A DNA stretch of 64,000 nucleotides from Saururus chinensis (Eukaryota; Streptophyta; Magnoliopsida; Piperales; Saururaceae), in the NCBI GenBank assembly GCA_035235625.1, contig CP141149.1:7532893-7596892 (forward strand). Reading direction: 5' to 3'. Position numbers and translations under genes: made by a program. Positions 60,601 through 64,000 of this stretch are shown in pieces; position 1 is the first letter of the stretch, and every line of letters begins with the position of its first letter. Below the pieces are notes generated by a model, which saw only the letters and a list, made by a program, of their open reading frames with translations, searched no databases and was not told the origin of the DNA.

Positions 60601-62970
60601 AAGCCTTGCGGGAAATGAATCTGAGATGGGTACGTCTGTGAGTGTTGACGGATCCAAGGCAAATGAGGAGGGCTCAACTATTGTGCCTGGGCTCTTTTGT
60701 CATGGGCCTCTCAAGCATCCAATTGAGGGTGGGAGGGTGTATGACACCCTCAACTACCATTGATATAAATATGGGGGTTTACACAACAAAAATTGAGGGA
60801 GAGTGAGATGAAGGGAGAGAAGAGCAAAAAGAACTAAATTTGTTTCCAAATTTGATTAACTTATTCATAATTTGGTTGTGCACTATAATTTATATGAGAT
60901 TGAAAGAGGAATCGTACTGAAATAAGGAAACAATTTATAAGTTAGAGAATACATTAAATTCTACTTAATTTAGAAAAGAAGATTAAAATAGAAAAGCTTA
61001 ATTAGGGGCAAGTGGCTAGGCAAGGCTAAGGAGTCTCAAATATTGAAGTAAGGAATCATTTTTGTTTTTGCCCGTGTTTGAATAATTTCTATATGTTGGA
61101 CATTAGCAGTTTTTGTTTTGTATTGATTTCATTTTACTTTGTTTTCTTGGTTGTTTCCTTCATAGACTTTAAAAAAAATAAAAAACATCAAAAAATTAGT
61201 TGTTTTTTCTTTTATAGTAAGTATTTTTGTAGTTTCTAAATATGTTCAGCTCTTGAATTAAAGGTCCTTAATTATCTCTTAAGTTGAAACACCATGATGT
61301 GTTAGTTAACATTTCTTAACTAAGATAGGAGTGCATCATGGAGAGTGAACATCGATTCGATTTTCTTTTATTTAATGTTACAATTCATTATTTTTTAAAC
61401 TTTTACACGTCATGTTAAATTTGAGAGAATTTTATGAGTAGAAATCGAAAGATAATTCTTTGACATAAGTTTGATTTAGGAGTTTAGATTGTAGTGAAGT
61501 CCTAGTAATCAATATTAGAGGAACTTAAGGTCAACTTCTAAGATTCAATGACAAAAAATTATTTATAAAGACTCATATGTTTGTACAAGTTTATTTCTAT
61601 TATTTGATAAAAAAATTGTCCTTGTAAAAATAATGGGGAATGACTATGTACTTAGGTTGGCCTAGGCTAGTATAAAAGTTCTCATCTACTTGACATAAAA
61701 AAGAATATATATAGCAACAAATGAAAAAAATAAAGATGGTGCAAGTTGAGAGGATTTAGAAAGAGTCATACCCTAGAAAAATGAATTGAGGAAAAATATC
61801 ATAACTAAAAAACCGGTTGGGGTAAATTAATTATGAGTTTATTTTCCTTCCTTTTTAGAAAATGATGTAAATTGATTCTAGCTAAAGCAAGTCAAAAAAT
61901 AAGAGATATGTCTTTACTAGAGTTAGAATAAATTTGGCTCTTTTGAATAAGAAAGACCACGAAGGATTCACGAGTGAAGGAGATAATAGTTAAACATTAG
62001 TTATTTCTTCAAAATTTTAATAAAAGAGAATTAAAATATCAAAAATGAACAAATAACCAATAATAATAACAAACTAATTAGGTAAACTAATTTAAAGTAA
62101 GTTAGAATTAACCATAATCTATTGATACACTTAGTTTAAGAGTCAATTGAATGAAAATTAAATAAAAAGCTCAACATGTGTTTCTTTGGATATTTTAATT
62201 TTATTTGGTTTTATACATCGAATTAATGTGATTTTAGTTGCAAATGATTTTTTTCTGATTATGGGATTTATTGTGCTTTTTTTTGAATTATCTAAATATT
62301 TGAAAAATATAAACAAAAAGTCATAAATTTAAAAACGGTTGATCACAATTGTATGGCGATCGAATACTTGTTCAACTGGTTTGGCCCCAAACATTAGTTT
62401 TTATACATGAACCACACCCTATTCTCCTCATTTTACTCCTGAACTCCTTTAGAAGTGAGGGAGAAGCAGAAAAATGCAATCTTGATCAACTAGGGGTGGA
62501 TTTACACAAGTTTTCACATCAAATCGAATTTTTTCTTCTCTGCCAAGGAAAGAATCCACTCTCAAATTTTCAGTTTTAGCATTTTGCATGGTATTTTCAA
62601 TTAATTTGAAGGACATGAATGTTTTAAATAGCTAGATCTAATATCCTTTCATTTTTCAAGCTACTTCATATGTAAAATCTTATATTTTTAAAATTTTCAC
62701 TTTTGGCTATTTGAAAAACACCCAAAATTGGAGATTTTGAAATTCCTATATTTTTGTTCAGAATTGGTAGTAGGTATAGTTAAAATACTTGTATATTCAT
62801 TGATTATTACCTTTTGTTAAAATTTAGGACCAATTAGAACATTTTCAGCCCAATGGCATTTTGGTTATTTAAAAAATTGGACAATTTTTCTTAAATTTTA
62901 AAATTTTGATATTTTCTGGGCGCTATAAGTTTTACTTTACTTCCTAGTCTATATCTTAGTTAGAGTATTT
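60601..62970. other. LTR-like promoter region and AT-rich sequence, no gene
   Basis: GATATAAATATGGGGG near 60760 followed by a GAGAGTGAGATGAAGGG leader resembles an LTR promoter. The following 2 kb is AT-rich, with a 76-codon frame (62349-62579) of no known family. No termini could be fixed. Confidence 0.4.
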
Positions 62971-62974
62971 CATT

Positions 62975-64000
62975 TTGAATCTTAGATGGGTAAGAAAAAG
63001 AGTATCATAGAGGATAATGGGGAAGAAGCATGCCCCTATACTTGATGAGCCTAGTGGTTCTTCTCCACCACCTCGGAGAACGAGACCGATTAGGTTTTAG
63101 AACTCTGCATTCTACATACCCTTGTACGTGCACTAGATTGGATATTCAATATAGAGTATAGTGTATCTAATTCTAGATTATCTCCATGTCCATGACACAT
63201 GTATAACATCATCTAATTAAAGAGTGATATCTTCATTGCATGAGGAGGATCAACAGACTCTCATAGGACTGGTGAGCGGTAATTTAGTACGAGTTACACC
63301 CGATATCATAGTGAGAGCTATAGATGTGGATGCTGTGAACCGGTGTCCACAACGGTCTGACTGACCAGTAACAGGAAGGTGACAGCACAAGACAACTTGG
63401 AAAGGGGAAAGGGAGCGGCATGGCCGCCGGACAGGAGGGAGAGGGAGAGGGAGAGGAGAAAAGAAGATAATTAGACAGTAAATAATTTATTTTATAATCC
63501 CAATTAGGATATAGCCTATACATTTAAATAGACTAACTAAGTGGGCTCACTAACAAGCTCCTAAGGCTCATTAACATAATTAAAAGAAAGCACTAATACC
63601 CTAATTAACCTATTTACCTAAATACCCTTATTAACCATGACATAATTTAAACATATACTACTAGCACGTGGAACCTAATAATAGACCCTTAGAACGTTCA
63701 CAACAATGGAACTCTAGAAAATTTGTCATCCGATATATGGTGGCAACATCTTTTTGGTTGACAACGTCATTACTTGATGACTCACCGGCCGATGTTTGTT
63801 CGTGGCCACACCCACGAGATGTTTGCTTTCATTTAGAATGACCCCAAAAGAATGGATCTCAATAATCAAATAATATTTTTGATCATGATCGATCCAATGT
63901 AGAAATTTTTTTGTGAATATAAAAAATTGTTTATGAAGAGCATCGATAGGGCTAGGAAAATAAGAAAATTTGAGAAGATTATCAAATCAAATGAGGAGAC
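62975..64000 (+). pseudogene. Degenerate retroelement ORF start, interrupted by a solo LTR
   Basis: A frame with MGKKHAPILDEPSGSSPPPR and RTRPIRF starts near 63020. Basic, proline-rich starts like this occur in LTR-element ORFs. The sequence on both sides of the LTR at 63331-63705 continues without recognisable domains to the window end. Confidence 0.3.
63331..63705 (-). mobile_element. Small LTR family, copy 3, solo LTR with near-perfect target duplication
   Basis: TGCTGTGAACC to GAACGTTCACAACA, alignable to 3769-4136 over its full length. The flanks are GTGGA (63326-63330) and ATGGA (63706-63710), one mismatch in five. A GAGAGG hexamer is expanded at 63434-63455 compared with copy 1. Confidence 0.8.

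Overview
The window looks like a repeat-dense intergenic region of a flowering-plant nuclear genome. The evidence is plant Ty3/gypsy and other LTR retrotransposons, a two-gene CACTA (En/Spm) transposon, spliceosomal introns, and fragments of plant-type RAD51, SEC61-alpha, queuine tRNA-ribosyltransferase and filament-like plant protein genes. I could not name the species. Most of the open reading frames are chance frames in degenerate repeats. I see one plausible intact host gene, a two-exon gene for a small secreted cysteine-rich protein at 36667-37572. I recognised no rRNA, tRNA or CRISPR.

Layout. 1-2976: a degenerate retroelement ORF fragment, then an Athila/Tat-like LTR, a primer-site relic and a frameshifted gag. 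3462-9399: nested, partly duplicated gypsy pol ends and LTRs, including a small TGTTGTG/CACAACA LTR family. 9400-16180: a gypsy (Tekay/Del-like) 5' LTR, a Met-tRNA primer site and decayed gag, protease and start of RT, interrupted by a GC-rich solo LTR (12779-14481). 16230-19010: exons of three unrelated host genes, SEC61-alpha, queuine tRNA-ribosyltransferase and RAD51, all on the minus strand with introns retained. 20359-28642: both CACTA genes on the minus strand, with a 3.6-kb solo LTR inside the last transposase exon. 30563-30770: a fourth host-gene fragment, again minus strand. 31100-35790: short GC-rich repeats, a possible plastid-like insert, an AT-rich tandem array of about 440-450 bp period, and a CACTA-type hairpin array carrying a small solo LTR. 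36561-37572: the cysteine-rich gene. 38819-57132: a pile of nested gypsy LTRs, among them a second 3.6-kb solo LTR inverted relative to the first. 57133-60600: a CACTA left end followed by unassigned exon-like segments. 60600-64000: LTR-like AT-rich sequence and another small solo LTR.

Interpretation. Five solo LTRs have a 5-bp target duplication (four perfect, one with a single mismatch) and no complete two-LTR element was found, so LTR-LTR recombination has been active here. The most interesting structure is the set of four host-gene fragments, all in the orientation of the CACTA genes they flank. This suggests gene capture by a CACTA element or an overlapping Helitron. In-frame TGA codons at conserved arginines in three of them fit decay of methylated CpG. 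I had no search tools, so family names rest on recognising motifs by eye.
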